Notes: a model not told the origin generated them from the letters alone. A stretch of DNA of 64,000 nucleotides from Eulemur rufifrons (GCF_041146395.1 NW_027182926.1:70001-134000), one strand, 5' to 3'; shown: positions 45,830 through 61,034, numbered from the stretch's first letter. Made by a program: numbers and translations.

Positions 45830-46611
45830 CTACCCCTCACCCATAACCCTAACCCAGAACATAACACCTAACCCTGATCCTACTGCTCACCTTAACACGT
45901 AAACCTCACCGTAACCCTAATTTTAACCCCATATCGTAACGTTAATGCATGACACCCTGAGAACAAGCCCTATACTGTAATTCTAACCCTAACTCCTAGC
46001 CATAACCATAACACCTAATCTCTAATTCTGAAACACCAACCCTAACCTTAACCCTACCAACAACACTAACACTAACCCTAACCCCTTACCCTAACCCTAC
46101 GCCTAAAAATAACCATAACCGTTGATCCTTAGTCATAACCCCTAACCTTAACCCTAACCCTTAACCCTAATCCCAATCCTAACCATTAAACATAACCCCA
46201 ACTCTTAACCCTAACTCTAACCTTTACCTTAATGCCTAGAGTTCTAACCCCAACACTGACCTACAGTTAGAAGTAACACAAACCCATAATGCTAACCTTA
46301 AACCTGAACAATAAACCTAATCCTTAACCATAACACCCTAACCCTAACCCTAACCCTTAACCCTGACCCTAACCCTAAACCTTAACCCTAACCCTGAACC
46401 CTAACCCTAAGCCTACCCTTAACCCTAACCCTATCCATTAACCCTAACCGCTAACGATAACACTAACCACAACCCTAAACCTACCCCTGGCCCCCTAACC
46501 CAGAATTAACACCGAACCCGTAACACTAACCCTACCCCTAACCACTAGCACCTAACCATGACTCGAAACCTAACCCCTAACTCGAAACCCCTAACCCCAA
46601 CCCTAACCTTA

Positions 46612-46800
46612 ATTCTCACACTACTTCCATTCCCGAGTGAAGCAAGCCTACAATACAGCAATGCCATGTGTGAGATGAGGCTCCGCCTGAGTCCTGCATG
46701 TAGGTCTTGTCCGAGGGCCCAGGGAATGATGTTGTGCTTTCGTGGTGACTCCGACCGCACCCCTCTCACCGTAGATTAACCAGGTCCTGTGCCCTTAAAC
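46612..46800 (-). repeat. Type 2 island
   Basis: TTCTCACACTACTTCCATTC, GAGTGAAGCAAGCCTACAAT, TGCATGTAGGTCTTGTCC, GTTGTGCTTTCGTGGTGAC and ACCGTAGATTAACCAGGTCC. Belongs to the CACGAAAGCAC subtype. An 81-codon minus-strand frame and a 73-codon plus-strand frame overlap here; I treat both as chance. Confidence 0.82.
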
Positions 46801-47280
46801 TGACCGCTAAATCTAAGCCCTACCACCAACCCTAACCCCTGACCTTGAACCTAAGCCCCGAGCCTAAAGCCCAACACTAACTCTAAACACTTAACCTAAA
46901 CCTAATCCCTAACCCTAATGCTAACCCCTAAACCTAACCCTAACCGTGAACAGTAAACCTAACCCTAACCTCTAACACAAACCCTAACACATAACTCTAA
47001 CCCTAAAACTAACCCTAACCCTTAACCCTAAACCTAAACCCTAACCCTAACCCTTAACCTTAATCTTAACCGTTAACTCTCATGCTAACCTTTAATCCTA
47101 ACTCTAATCCTAATCTTGAAACCTAAACCTAACACAACCCTAACCCTGTACCAAAACCTAACCCCTCATCTTAACCCTATCCGCAAACCTCAACCCCAAA
47201 ACGAACTGTAACCGTTAAACCTAACAGTAACCTTAAACCGTAACCCTAATCTGTAACCCTATCCCCTCACCATAACACTA

Positions 47281-50200
47281 CACTTCATCCTGAACCCTAA
47301 CCATAATCCTAACCCTAAATCTAATTCTCAGACTTCTTGCTTTCTTAGAGTTTAGAAAGCCTGCAATCCTCCCATGCCATGTGTGAAAGGAGGCTCTACC
47401 ACTGTGTCCTGCATGAAACCCACGGGCCCATACCCAGAGTCCGATACAGTGGGTTCCCGGTGACAATCCCAGCCCCCTAACCTCCCCCCAGCCTAATGCC
47501 GACAGGGCCCGTGCGCTAAGCATAAATGATACCTTTAACAGATAACCCTAACCCTGAACATGGCACCTAACCCTGTTCCTATTTCTCCCCTTAACACGTA
47601 AACCTCACCGTGAGCCTAACTTTAACCTCTTAACGTAACGTTAATGCATAACCCATTCCCTGAGAACATCCCCTATCCCATAATTCTAACCCTATCTCCT
47701 AGTCATAACTGTAACACCTAATCCCTAACCCTAATTCTCCACCGCTAAGCCTAACCGTAACGCTGCCTACAACCCTAACACTGACAGGAACCCTTAGTTC
47801 TAACCCCAACGCTATGCCTAACAAAAGCCCTAACCCTTCACCCTTCACCCTAAACCCTAAGCATTACCCTAAGCTTTAACCGTAATCCTAATCCTAACCA
47901 TTAAACCTAACCCTAGCTCTTAAAGCTAACCCTAAACCTTACCCTCACGACTAGACCTAACCCTGACACTAACCTAACACCTAACCCTAACCATAACCCC
48001 TAAAGCTAACCCTAACCCTGAACCCTAAACCTAACCCTAACACTGAACCTTCACTATATCCCTAACCCCTAAGCCTAATCCTAACTGTTAACCCTCACCC
48101 AAACACTTAAACTGGACCATAACACTAAACATTAACCCTAACACTAAACTTTAACCCTAACCATAAGCCCAACACTTAACCCTAATCCTATCCCTTAACC
48201 CTAAGCCGAACCCTAAGCCCTAACCCTAAACCTAACCCTAACCCCAACCCTAACCCTTAATCTTGACCCTTACCATTAACCCTCACACTAACCCTAATCC
48301 TAATCTTTAACCATAAAGCTAACACTGAAGCCTAACCCTGTGCCAAACGCTAAACCCAAACCTTAACCCTAACCCTGAAACTTAACCATAAACCTAACTG
48401 TAACTGTTACACCTAACACTAACCTCTAACCCTAACCCCTAACCCTAAGACCCCACCTTAAGACTAACCCTAACCCTAAACATTATTATAATCCTATCCC
48501 TAAATCTAATTCTCGGACTTCTTGCTTTCTTAGAGTTTAGAAAGCCTAAAATCCTCCCATGCCATGAGTAAAAGGGGGCTCTGCAGCTCTCTCTTGCATG
48601 AAACCAGGAGCCCATACCTAGCGTATGATAGAGTGGGTTCCCGGGGACAATCCCATCCCCCTAACCCCAGCCCCCCGCCCAGTGCAGACAGGGCCTGTAC
48701 GCTAAGTATAAACACTACCCCTAACAGATAACCCTCACCCTGAACATAGCACCTGACCCTGATCCTATTGCTCACCTTAAAACATAAACCTCCCCGTAAC
48801 CCTAACTTATCCCCTTATCTTAACCTTAATGCATAACACCCTGAGAAGAAGCCCTATCCCATAATTCTAATCCTAACCCCTAGCCATAACCGTAACACCT
48901 CATCCCTAATTCTAAAATGCCAACCCTAACCTTCACCCTACCAACAACCCTAACCCTAACCCTAACCCCTAACCCTAAGCCCTCACCCTATCGCTAATCT
49001 TCATCCCTAAACCGTACCGTAATCCTAACCCTAAATCTAATTCTCAGACTTGCTTTCTCAGAGTTTTGAAAGCCTACAATCCTACTAAGCCATGCATGAA
49101 AGCCCGCTCTGCCACAGTGTCCTGCATGAAACCCAGAGGCCCATACACTGCGTACGATAGAGTGGGCTCCCAGCGACCATCACAGACCCCTAACTTCGCC
49201 TCCTAGTGCATACAGGGCCCGTGCCCTAAGCATAAACCCTACCACACACCCATAACCCTAACCCAGAACATAACACCTAACCCTGATCCTACTGCTCACC
49301 TTAACACGTAAACCTCACCCTAACCCTAACTTAACCCCTTATCTTAACGATAATGCATGACACCCTGAGAACAAGCCCTATACCGTAATTCTAACCCTAA
49401 CTCCTAGCCATAACCATAACACCTAATCCCTAATTCTGAAACGCCAACCCTAACCTTAACCCTACCAACAACACTAACACTAACCCTAAAACCCTTACCC
49501 TAACCCTACGCCTAAAAATAACCCTAACCATTGATCCTTAGTCATAACCCCTAAAGCTTAACCCTAACCCTTAAAGCTAATCCCAATCCTAACCATTAAA
49601 CATAACCCTACTTAACCCTAACCCTAACCTATACGCTAATGCCTAGAGATCTAACCCCAACACTGACCTACAGTTAACACTAACCCTAACCCCTAATCCT
49701 AACCTTAAACCTGAACCATAAACCTAACCCTTAACCCTAACCCTATTCCTAACCCCCTAACCCTAACCCTAACTGTTAAGCCTCACCCTAACACTTAACC
49801 CTGACTCTAACCCTAAACCTTAACCCTAACCCTGAACCCTAACCCTAAGCCTAACCCTTAACCCTAACCCTATCCCTTAACCCTAACCCCTAACCCTAAC
49901 GCTAACCCCAACCCTAAACCTAACCCTGGCCCCCAACCCAGACTTAACACCTAGCCCCTAACACTAACTCTAAACCTAACCACTAATCCCTAGCACCTGA
50001 CCCTGACTCGAAACCTAACCCCTAACTCGAAACCCCTAACCCCAAACCTAACCCTAATTCTCACACTACTTCCATTCCCAGAGTGAAGCAAGCCTACAAT
50101 ACAGCCATGCCATGTGTGAGATGAGGCTCTGCCTGAGTCCTGCATGTAGGTTTTGTCCCAAGGCCCAGGGAATGATGTTGTGCTTTTGTGGTGACTCCGA

Positions 50201-50726
50201 CCACACCCCTCTCACCGTAGATTAACCAGGTCCTGTGCCCTTAAACTGACCGCTAAATCTAAGCCCTACCACCAATCCTAACCTCTGACCCTGAACCTAA
50301 GCCCCGAGCCTAAAGTCCAACACTAACTCTAAACACTTACCCTAAACCTAATCCCTAACCCTAATGCTAACCCCTAAACGTAACTCTAACCATGAACAGT
50401 AAACCTAACCCTAACCTCTAACACAAACCCTAACACATAACTCTAACCCTAAAACTAACCCTAACCCTTAACCCTAAACCTAAACCCTAACCCTAACCCT
50501 TAACCTTAATCTTAACCGTTAACTCTCATGCTAACCTTTAATCCTAACCCTAATCCTAATCTTCAACCCTAAACCTAACACAACCCTAACCCTGTACCAA
50601 ACCCTGACCCCTCATCTTAACCCTATCCGCAAACCTCAACCCCAAAACGAACTGTAACCGTTAAACCTAACAGTAACCTTAAACCGTAACCCTAATCTGT
50701 AACCCTATCCCCTCACCATAACACTA
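47281..50726 (-). repeat. Half-unit A, copy 1 (3,446 bp)
   Basis: Type 1 islands at 47,327-47,527, 48,511-48,714 and 49,042-49,237; type 2 island at 50,059-50,240. A-specific variants include CTAAACCCTAAGCATTACCC near 47,851, CTCACCCAAACACTTAAAC near 48,094 and CTAAGCCGAACCCTAAGCC near 48,201. Compared with copy 2 it has GAAACCCACGGG where copy 2 has GAAATCCACGGG. Confidence 0.88.
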
Positions 50727-53700
50727 CACTTCATCCTGAACCCTAACCATAATCCTAACCCTAAATCTAATTCTCAGACTTCTTGCTTTCTTAGAGTTTA
50801 GAAAGCCTGCAATCCTCCCGTGCCATGTGTGTGGAGGCTCTACCACTGTGTCCTGCATGAAATCCACGGGCCCATACCCAGAGTCCGATACAGTGGGTTC
50901 CCGGTGACAATCCCAGCCCCCTAACCTCCCCCCAGCCTAATGCCGACAGGGCCCGTGCGCTAAGCATAAATGATACCTTTAACAGATAACCCTAACCCTG
51001 AACATGGCACCTAACCCTGTTCCTATTTCTCCCCTTAACACGTAAACCTCACCGTGAGCCTAACTTTAACCTCTTAACGTAACGTTAATGCATAACCCAT
51101 TCCCTGAGAACATCCCCTATCCCATAATTCTAACCTTATCTCCTAGTCATAACTGTAACACCTAATCCCTAACCCTAATTCTCCACCGCTAAGCCTAACC
51201 GTAACGCTGCCTACAACCCTAACACTGACAGGAACCCTTAGTTCTAACCCCAACGCTATGCCTAACAAAAGCCCTAACCCTTCACCCTTCACCCTAACCC
51301 CTGAGCATTACCCTAACCTTTAACCGTAATCCTAATCCTAACCATTAAACCTAACCCTAGCTCTTAAAGCTAACCCTAAACCTTACCCTCACGACTAGAC
51401 CTAACCCTGACACTAACCTAACACCTAACCCTAACCATAACCCCTAAAGCTAACCCTAACCTGAACCCTAAACCTAACCCTAACACTGAACCTTCACTAT
51501 ATCCCTAACCCCTAAGCCTAATCCTAACTGTTAACCCTCACCCTAACACTTAAACTGGACCATAACACTAAACATTAACCCTAACACTAAACTTTAACCC
51601 TAACCATAAGCCCAACACTTAACCCTAATCCTATCCCCTAACCCTAAGCCCTAACCCTAAACCTAACCCTAACCCCAACCCTAACCCTTAATCTTGACCC
51701 TTACCATTAACCCTCACACTAACCCTAATCCTAATCTTTAACCATAAAGCTAACACTGAAGCCTAACCCTGTGCCAAACGCTAAACCCAAACCTTAACCC
51801 TAACCCTGAAACTTAACCATAAACCTAACTGTAACTGTTACACCTAACACTAACCTCTAACCCTAACCCCTAACCCTAAGACCCCACCGTAACACTAACA
51901 CTAACCCTAAACATTATCATAATCCTACCCCTAAATCTAATTCTCCGACTTCTTGCTTTCTTAGAGTTTAGAAAGCCTAAAATCCTCCCATGCCATGAGT
52001 AAAAGGGGGCTCTGCAGCTCTCTCTTGCATGAAACCAGGAGCCCATACCTAGCGTATGATAGAGTGGGTTCCCGGGGACAATCCCATCCCCCTAACCCCA
52101 GCCCCCCGCCCAGTGCAGACAGGGCCTGTACGCTAAGTATAAACACTACCCCTAACAGATAACCCTCACCCTGAACATAGCACCTGACCCTGATCCTATT
52201 GCTCACCTTAAAACATAAACCTCCCCGTAACCCTAACTTATCCCCTTATCTTAACCTTAATGCATAACACCCTGAGAAGAAGCCCTATCCCATAATTCTA
52301 ATCCTAACCCCTAGCCATAACCGTAACACCTCATCCCTAATTCTAAAATGCCAACCCTAACCTTCACCCTACCAACAACCCTAACCCTAACCCTAACCCC
52401 TAACCCTAAGCCCTCACCCTATCGCTAATCTTCATCCCTAAACCGTACCGTAATCCTAACCCTAAATCTAATTCTCAGACTTGCTTTCTCAGAGTTTTGA
52501 AAGCCTACAATCCTACTAAGCCATGCATGAAAGCCCGCTCTGCCACAGTGTCCTGCATGAAACCCAGAGGCCCATACACTGCGTACGATAGAGTGGGCTC
52601 CCAGCGACCATCACAGACCCCTAACTTCGCCTCCTAGTGCATACAGGGCCCGTGCCCTAAGCATAAACCCTACCACACACCCATAACCCTAACCCAGAAC
52701 ATAACACCTAACCCTGATCCTACTGCTCACCTTAACACGTAAACCTCACCCTAACCCTAACTTAACCCCTTATCTTAACGATAATGCATGACACCCTGAG
52801 AACAAGCCCTATACCGTAATTCTAACCCTAACTCCTAGCCATAACCATAACACCTAATCCCTAATTCTGAAACGCCAACCCTAACCTTAACCCTACCAAC
52901 AACACTAACACTAACCCTAAAACCCTTACCCTAACCCTACGCCTAAAAATAACCCTAACCATTGATCCTTAGTCATAACCCCTAAAGCTTAACCCTAACC
53001 CTTAACGCTAATCCCAATCCTAACCATTAAACATAACCCTACTTAACCCTAACCCTAACCTATACGCTAATGCCTAGAGATCTAACCCCAACACTGACCT
53101 ACAGTTAACACTAACCCTAACCCCTAATCCTAACCTTAAACCTGAACCATAAACCTAACCCTTAACCCTAACCCTATTCCTAACCCCCTAACCCTAACCC
53201 TAACTGTTAAGCCTCACCCTAACACTTAACCCTGACTCTAACCCTAAACCTTAACCCTAACCCTGAACCCTAACCCTAAGCCTAACCCTTAACCCTAACC
53301 CTATCCCTTAACCCTAACCCCTAACCCTAACGCTAACCCCAACCCTAAACCTAACCCTGGCCCCCAACCCAGACTTAACACCTAGCCCCTAACACTAACT
53401 CTAAACCTAACCACTAATCCCTAGCACCTGACCCTGACTCGAAACCTAACCCCTAACTCGAAACCCCTAACCCCAAACCTAACCCTAATTCTCACACTAC
53501 TTCCATTCCCAGAGTGAAGCAAGCCTACAATACAGCCATGCCATGTGTGAGATGAGGCTCTGGCTGAGTCCTGCATGTAGGTTTTGTCCCAAGGCCCAGG
53601 GAATGATGTTGTGCTTTTGTGGTGACTCCGACCACACCCCTCTCACCGTAGATTAACCAGGTCCTGTGACCTTAAACTGACCGCTAAATCTAAGCCCTAC

Positions 53701-54157
53701 CACCAACCCTAACCCCTGACCCTGAACCTAAGCCCCGAGCCTAAAGCCCAACACTAACTCTAAACCCTTACCCTAAACCTAATCCCTAACCCTAATGCTA
53801 ACCCCTAAACGTAACTCTAACCACGAACAGTAAACCTAACCCTAACCTCTAACACAAACCCTAACACATAACTCTAACCCTAAAACTAACCCTAACCCTT
53901 AACCCTAAACCTAAACCCTAACCCTAACCCTTAACCTTAATCTTAACCGTTAACTCTCATGCTAACCTTTAATCCTAACCCTAATCCTAATCTTCAACCC
54001 TAAACCTAACACAACCCTAACCCTGTACCAAACCCTGACCCCTCATCTTAACCCTATCCGCAAACCTCAACCCCAAAACGAACTGTAACCGTAAAACCTA
54101 ACAGTAACCTTAAACCGTAACCCTAATCTGTAACCCTATCCCCTCACCATAACACTA
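50727..54157 (-). repeat. Half-unit B, copy 1 (3,431 bp)
   Basis: Type 1 islands at about 50,773-50,971, 51,942-52,145 and 52,473-52,668; type 2 island at about 53,490-53,680. B-specific variants: CCATGTGTGTGGAGGC near 50,824 (a net 2-bp loss in the first island that breaks the open frame seen in A), CCCCTGAGCATTACCC near 51,299 and CTCACCCTAACACTTAAAC near 51,537. Confidence 0.88.
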
Positions 54158-57100
54158 CACTTCATCCTGAACCCTAACCATAATCCTAACCCTAAATCTA
54201 ATTCTCAGACTTCTTGCTTTCTTAGAGTTTAGAAAGCCTGCAATCCTCCCATGCCATGTGTGAAAGGAGGCTCTACCACTGTGTCCTGCATGAAATCCAC
54301 GGGCCCATACCCAGAGTCCGATACAGTGGGTTCCCGGTGACAATCCCAGCCCCCTAACCTCCCCCCAGCCTAATGCCGACAGGGCCCGTGCGCTAAGCAT
54401 AAATGATACCTTTAACAGATAACCCTAACCCTGAACATGGCACCTAACCCTGTTCCTATTTCTCCCCTTAACACGTAAACCTCACCGTGAGCCTAACTTT
54501 AACCTCTTAACGTAACGTTAATGCATAACCCATTCCCTGAGAACATCCCCTATCCCATAATTCTAACCCTATCTCCTAGTCATAACTGTAACACCTAATC
54601 CCTAACCCTAATTCTCCACCGCTAAGCCTAACCGTAACGCTGCCTACAACCCTAACACTGACAGGAACCCTTAGTTCTAACCCCAACGCTATGCCTAACA
54701 AAAGCCCTAACCCTTCACCCTTCACCCTAAACCCTAAGCATTACCCTAAGCTTTAACCGTAATCCTAATCCTAACCATTAAACCTAACCCTAGCTCTTAA
54801 AGCTAACCCTAAACCTTACCCTCACGACTAGACCTAACCCTGACACTAACCTAACACCTAACCCTAACCATAACCCCTAAAGCTAACCCTAACCCTGAAC
54901 CCTAAACCTAACCCTAACACTGAACCTTCACTATATCCCTAACCCCTAAGCCTAATCCTAACTGTTAACCCTCACCCAAACACTTAAACTGGACCATAAC
55001 ACTAAACATTAACCCTAACACTAAACTTTAACCCTAACCATAAGCCCAACACTTAACCCTAATCCTATCCCTTAACCCTAAGCCGAACCCTAAGCCCTAA
55101 CCCTAAACCTAACCCTAACCCCAACCCTAACCCTTAATCTTGACCCTTACCATTAACCCTCACACTAACCCTAATCCTAATCTTTAACCATAAAGCTAAC
55201 ACTGAAGCCTAACCCTGTGCCAAACGCTAAACCCAAACCTTAACCCTAACCCTGAAACTTAACCATAAACCTAACTGTAACTGTTACACCTAACACTAAC
55301 CTCTAACCCTAACCCCTAACCCTAAGACCCCACCTTAAGACTAACCCTAACCCTAAACATTATTATAATCCTATCCCTAAATCTAATTCTCGGACTTCTT
55401 GCTTTCTTAGAGTTTAGAAAGCCTAAAATCCTCCCATGCCATGAGTAAAAGGGGGCTCTGCAGCTCTCTCTTGCATGAAACCAGGAGCCCATACCTAGCG
55501 TATGATAGAGTGGGTTCCCGGGGACAATCCCATCCCCCTAACCCCAGCCCCCCGCCCAGTGCAGACAGGGCCTGTACGCTAAGTATAAACACTACCCCTA
55601 ACAGGTAACCCTCACCCTGAACATAGCACCTGACCCTGATCCTATTGCTCACCTTAAAACATAAACCTCCCCGTAACCCTAACTTATCCCCTTATCTTAA
55701 CCTTAATGCATAACACCCTGAGAAGAAGCCCTATCCCATAATTCTAATCCTAACCCCTAGCCATAACCGTAACACCTCATCCCTAATTCTAAAATGCCAA
55801 CCCTAACCTTCACCCTACCAACAACCCTAACCCTAACCCTAACCCCTAACCCTAAGCCCTCACCCTATCGCTAATCTTCATCCCTAAACCGTACCGTAAT
55901 CCTAACCCTAAATCTAATTCTCAGACTTGCTTTCTCAGAGTTTTGAAAGCCTACAATCCTACTAAGCCATGCATGAAAGCCCGCTCTGCCACAGTGTCCT
56001 GCATGAAACCCAGAGGCCCATACACTGCGTACGATAGAGTGGGCTCCCAGCGACCATCACAGACCCCTAACTTCGCCTCCTAGTGCATACAGGGCCCGTG
56101 CCCTAAGCATAAACCCTACCACACACCCATAACCCTAACCCAGAACATAACACCTAACCCTGATCCTACTGCTCACCTTAACACGTAAACCTCACCCTAA
56201 CCCTAACTTAACCCCTTATCTTAACGATAATGCATGACACCCTGAGAACAAGCCCTATACCGTAATTCTAACCCTAACTCCTAGCCATAACCATAACACC
56301 TAATCCCTAATTCTGAAACGCCAACCCTAACCTTAACCCTACCAACAACACTAACACTAACCCTAAAACCCTTACCCTAACCCTACGCCTAAAAATAACC
56401 CTAACCATTGATCCTTAGTCATAACCCCTAAAGCTTAACCCTAACCCTTAAAGCTAATCCCAATCCTAACCATTAAACATAACCCTACTTAACCCTAACC
56501 CTAACCTATACGCTAATGCCTAGAGATCTAACCCCAACACTGACCTACAGTTAACACTAACCCTAACCCCTAATCCTAACCTTAAACCTGAACCATAAAC
56601 CTAACCCTTAACCCTAACCCTATTCCTAACCCCCTAACCCTAACCCTAACTGTTAAGCCTCACCCTAACACTTAACCCTGACTCTAACCCTAAACCTTAA
56701 CCCTAACCCTGAACCCTAACCCTAAGCCTAACCCTTAACCCTAACCCTATCCCTTAACCCTAACCCCTAACCCTAACGCTAACCCCAACCCTAAACCTAA
56801 CCCTGGCCCCCAACCCAGACTTAACACCTAGCCCCTAACACTAACTCTAAACCTAACCACTAATCCCTAGCACCTGACCCTGACTCGAAACCTAACCCCT
56901 AACTCGAAACCCCTAACCCCAAACCTAACCCTAATTCTCACACTACTTCCATTCCCAGAGTGAAGCAAGCCTACAATACAGCCATGCCATGTGTGAGATG
57001 AGGCTCTGCCTGAGTCCTGCATGTAGGTTTTGTCCCAAGGCCCAGGGAATGATGTTGTGCTTTTGTGGTGACTCCGACCACACCCCTCTCACCGTAGATT

Positions 57101-57603
57101 AACCAGGTCCTGTGCCCTTAAACTGACCGCTAAATCTAAGCCCTACCACCAATCCTAACCTCTGACCCTGAACCTAAGCCCCGAGCCTAAAGTCCAACAC
57201 TAACTCTAAACACTTACCCTAAACCTAATCCCTAACCCTAATGCTAACCCCTAAACGTAACTCTAACCATGAACAGTAAACCTAACCCTAACCTCTAACA
57301 CAAACCCTAACACATAACTCTAACCCTAAAACTAACCCTAACCCTTAACCCTAAACCTAAACCCTAACCCTAACCCTTAACCTTAATCTTAACCGTTAAC
57401 TCTCATGCTAACCTTTAATCCTAACCCTAATCCTAATCTTCAACCCTAAACCTAACACAACCCTAACCCTGTACCAAACCCTGACCCCTCATCTTAACCC
57501 TATCCGCAAACCTCAACCCCAAAACGAACTGTAACCGTTAAACCTAACAGTAACCTTAAACCGTAACCCTAATCTGTAACCCTATCCCCTCACCATAACA
57601 CTA
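54158..57603 (-). repeat. Half-unit A, copy 2 (3,446 bp)
   Basis: Keeps all A-specific variants of copy 1. Islands are at the positions of copy 1 plus 6,877. One visible difference is ACAGGTAACCC near 55,601, where other copies have ACAGATAACCC. Confidence 0.88.
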
Positions 57604-60600
57604 CACTTCATCCTGAACCCTAACCATAATCCTAACCCTAAATCTAATTCTCAGACTTCTTGCTTTCTTAGAGTTTAGAAAGCCTGCAATCCTCCCGTGC
57701 CATGTGTGTGGAGGCTCTACCACTGTGTCCTGCATGAAATCCACGGGCCCATACCCAGAGTCCGATACAGTGGGTTCCCGGTGACAATCCCAGCCCCCTA
57801 ACCTCCCCCCAGCCTAATGCCGACAGGGCCCGTGCGCTAAGCATAAATGATACCTTTAACAGATAACCCTAACCCTGAACATGGCACCTAACCCTGTTCC
57901 TATTTCTCCCCTTAACACGTAAACCTCACCGTGAGCCTAACTTTAACCTCTTAACGTAACGTTAATGCATAACCCATTCCCTGAGAACATCCCCTATCCC
58001 ATAATTCTAACCTTATCTCCTAGTCATAACTGTAACACCTAATCCCTAACCCTAATTCTCCACCGCTAAGCCTAACCGTAACGCTGCCTACAACCCTAAC
58101 ACTGACAGGAACCCTTAGTTCTAACCCCAACGCTATGCCTAACAAAAGCCCTAACCCTTCACCCTTCACCCTAACCCCTGAGCATTACCCTAACCTTTAA
58201 CCGTAATCCTAATCCTAACCATTAAACCTAACCCTAGCTCTTAAAGCTAACCCTAAACCTTACCCTCACGACTAGACCTAACCCTGACACTAACCTAACA
58301 CCTAACCCTAACCATAACCCCTAAAGCTAACCCTAACCTGAACCCTAAACCTAACCCTAACACTGAACCTTCACTATATCCCTAACCCCTAAGCCTAATC
58401 CTAACTGTTAACCCTCACCCTAACACTTAAACTGGACCATAACACTAAACATTAACCCTAACACTAAACTTTAACCCTAACCATAAGCCCAACACTTAAC
58501 CCTAATCCTATCCCCTAACCCTAAGCCCTAACCCTAAACCTAACCCTAACCCCAACCCTAACCCTTAATCTTGACCCTTACCATTAACCCTCACACTAAC
58601 CCTAATCCTAATCTTTAACCATAAAGCTAACACTGAAGCCTAACCCTGTGCCAAACGCTAAACCCAAACCTTAACCCTAACCCTGAAACTTAACCATAAA
58701 CCTAACTGTAACTGTTACACCTAACACTAACCTCTAACCCTAACCCCTAACCCTAAGACCCCACCGTAACACTAACACTAACCCTAAACATTATCATAAT
58801 CCTACCCCTAAATCTAATTCTCCGACTTCTTGCTTTCTTAGAGTTTAGAAAGCCTAAAATCCTCCCATGCCATGAGTAAAAGGGGGCTCTGCAGCTCTCT
58901 CTTGCATGAAACCAGGAGCCCATACCTAGCGTATGATAGAGTGGGTTCCCGGGGACAATCCCATCCCCCTAACCCCAGCCCCCCGCCCAGTGCAGACAGG
59001 GCCTGTACGCTAAGTATAAACACTACCCCTAACAGATAACCCTCACCCTGAACATAGCACCTGACCCTGATCCTATTGCTCACCTTAAAACATAAACCTC
59101 CCCGTAACCCTAACTTATCCCCTTATCTTAACCTTAATGCATAACACCCTGAGAAGAAGCCCTATCCCATAATTCTAATCCTAACCCCTAGCCATAACCG
59201 TAACACCTCATCCCTAATTCTAAAATGCCAACCCTAACCTTCACCCTACCAACAACCCTAACCCTAACCCTAACCCCTAACCCTAAGCCCTCACCCTATC
59301 GCTAATCTTCATCCCTAAACCGTACCGTAATCCTAACCCTAAATCTAATTCTCAGACTTGCTTTCTCAGAGTTTTGAAAGCCTACAATCCTACTAAGCCA
59401 TGCATGAAAGCCCGCTCTGCCACAGTGTCCTGCATGAAACCCAGAGGCCCATACACTGCGTACGATAGAGTGGGCTCCCAGCGACCATCACAGACCCCTA
59501 ACTTCGCCTCCTAGTGCATACAGGGCCCGTGCCCTAAGCATAAACCCTACCACACACCCATAACCCTAACCCAGAACATAACACCTAACCCTGATCCTAC
59601 TGCTCACCTTAACACGTAAACCTCACCCTAACCCTAACTTAACCCCTTATCTTAACGATAATGCATGACACCCTGAGAACAAGCCCTATACCGTAATTCT
59701 AACCCTAACTCCTAGCCATAACCATAACACCTAATCCCTAATTCTGAAACGCCAACCCTAACCTTAACCCTACCAACAACACTAACACTAACCCTAAAAC
59801 CCTTACCCTAACCCTACGCCTAAAAATAACCCTAACCATTGATCCTTAGTCATAACCCCTAAAGCTTAACCCTAACCCTTAACGCTAATCCCAATCCTAA
59901 CCATTAAACATAACCCTACTTAACCCTAACCCTAACCTATACGCTAATGCCTAGAGATCTAACCCCAACACTGACCTACAGTTAACACTAACCCTAACCC
60001 CTAATCCTAACCTTAAACCTGAACCATAAACCTAACCCTTAACCCTAACCCTATTCCTAACCCCCTAACCCTAACCCTAACTGTTAAGCCTCACCCTAAC
60101 ACTTAACCCTGACTCTAACCCTAAACCTTAACCCTAACCCTGAACCCTAACCCTAAGCCTAACCCTTAACCCTAACCCTATCCCTTAACCCTAACCCCTA
60201 ACCCTAACGCTAACCCCAACCCTAAACCTAACCCTGGCCCCCAACCCAGACTTAACACCTAGCCCCTAACACTAACTCTAAACCTAACCACTAATCCCTA
60301 GCACCTGACCCTGACTCGAAACCTAACCCCTAACTCGAAACCCCTAACCCCAAACCTAACCCTAATTCTCACACTACTTCCATTCCCAGAGTGAAGCAAG
60401 CCTACAATACAGCCATGCCATGTGTGAGATGAGGCTCTGCCTGAGTCCTGCATGTAGGTTTTGTCCCAAGGCCCAGGGAATGATGTTGTGCTTTTGTGGT
60501 GACTCCGACCACACCCCTCTCACCGTAGATTAACCAGGTCCTGTGACCTTAAACTGACCGCTAAATCTAAGCCCTACCACCAACCCTAACCCCTGACCCT

Positions 60601-61034
60601 GAACCTAAGCCCCGAGCCTAAAGCCCAACACTAACTCTAAACCCTTACCCTAAACCTAATCCCTAACCCTAATGCTAACCCCTAAACGTAACTCTAACCA
60701 CGAACAGTAAACCTAACCCTAACCTCTAACACAAACCCTAACACATAACTCTAACCCTAAAACTAACCCTAACCCTTAACCCTAAACCTAAACCCTAACC
60801 CTAACCCTTAACCTTAATCTTAACCGTTAACTCTCATGCTAACCTTTAATCCTAACCCTAATCCTAATCTTCAACCCTAAACCTAACACAACCCTAACCC
60901 TGTACCAAACCCTGACCCCTCATCTTAACCCTATCCGCAAACCTCAACCCCAAAACGAACTGTAACCGTAAAACCTAACAGTAACCTTAAACCGTAACCC
61001 TAATCTGTAACCCTATCCCCTCACCATAACACTA
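57604..61034 (-). repeat. Half-unit B, copy 2 (3,431 bp)
   Basis: Keeps the B-specific variants, including the broken first island (CCATGTGTGTGGAGGC near 57,701). Differs from copy 1 at few sites, for example CTCTGCCTGAG near 60,436 against CTCTGGCTGAG at about 53,559. Confidence 0.88.

Larger units (their letters stand above)
39601..47280 (-). repeat. Degenerate telomere-like array, CCCTAA orientation, diverged part
   Basis: C-rich + strand with islands in the order: type 2 fragment, type 1, type 2, type 1, type 1, type 2, type 1, type 1, type 2. Spacing is irregular and copies are clearly diverged. Between islands only degenerate hexamers and known landmarks (TAACGTTAATGCATAA, TCCTATTGCTCACC) are seen. 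Resemblance to the homogeneous array improves toward 47 kb; for example 46,764 corresponds to 53,641 at exactly +6,877. Confidence 0.9.

Noticed and set aside
46558..46779. 73-codon plus-strand frame opposite a 74-codon minus-strand frame in a type 2 island
   Set aside because: Half of the product is hexamer-encoded (LTPTLTLILTLL-like) and the frame is not kept in the other type 2 islands.
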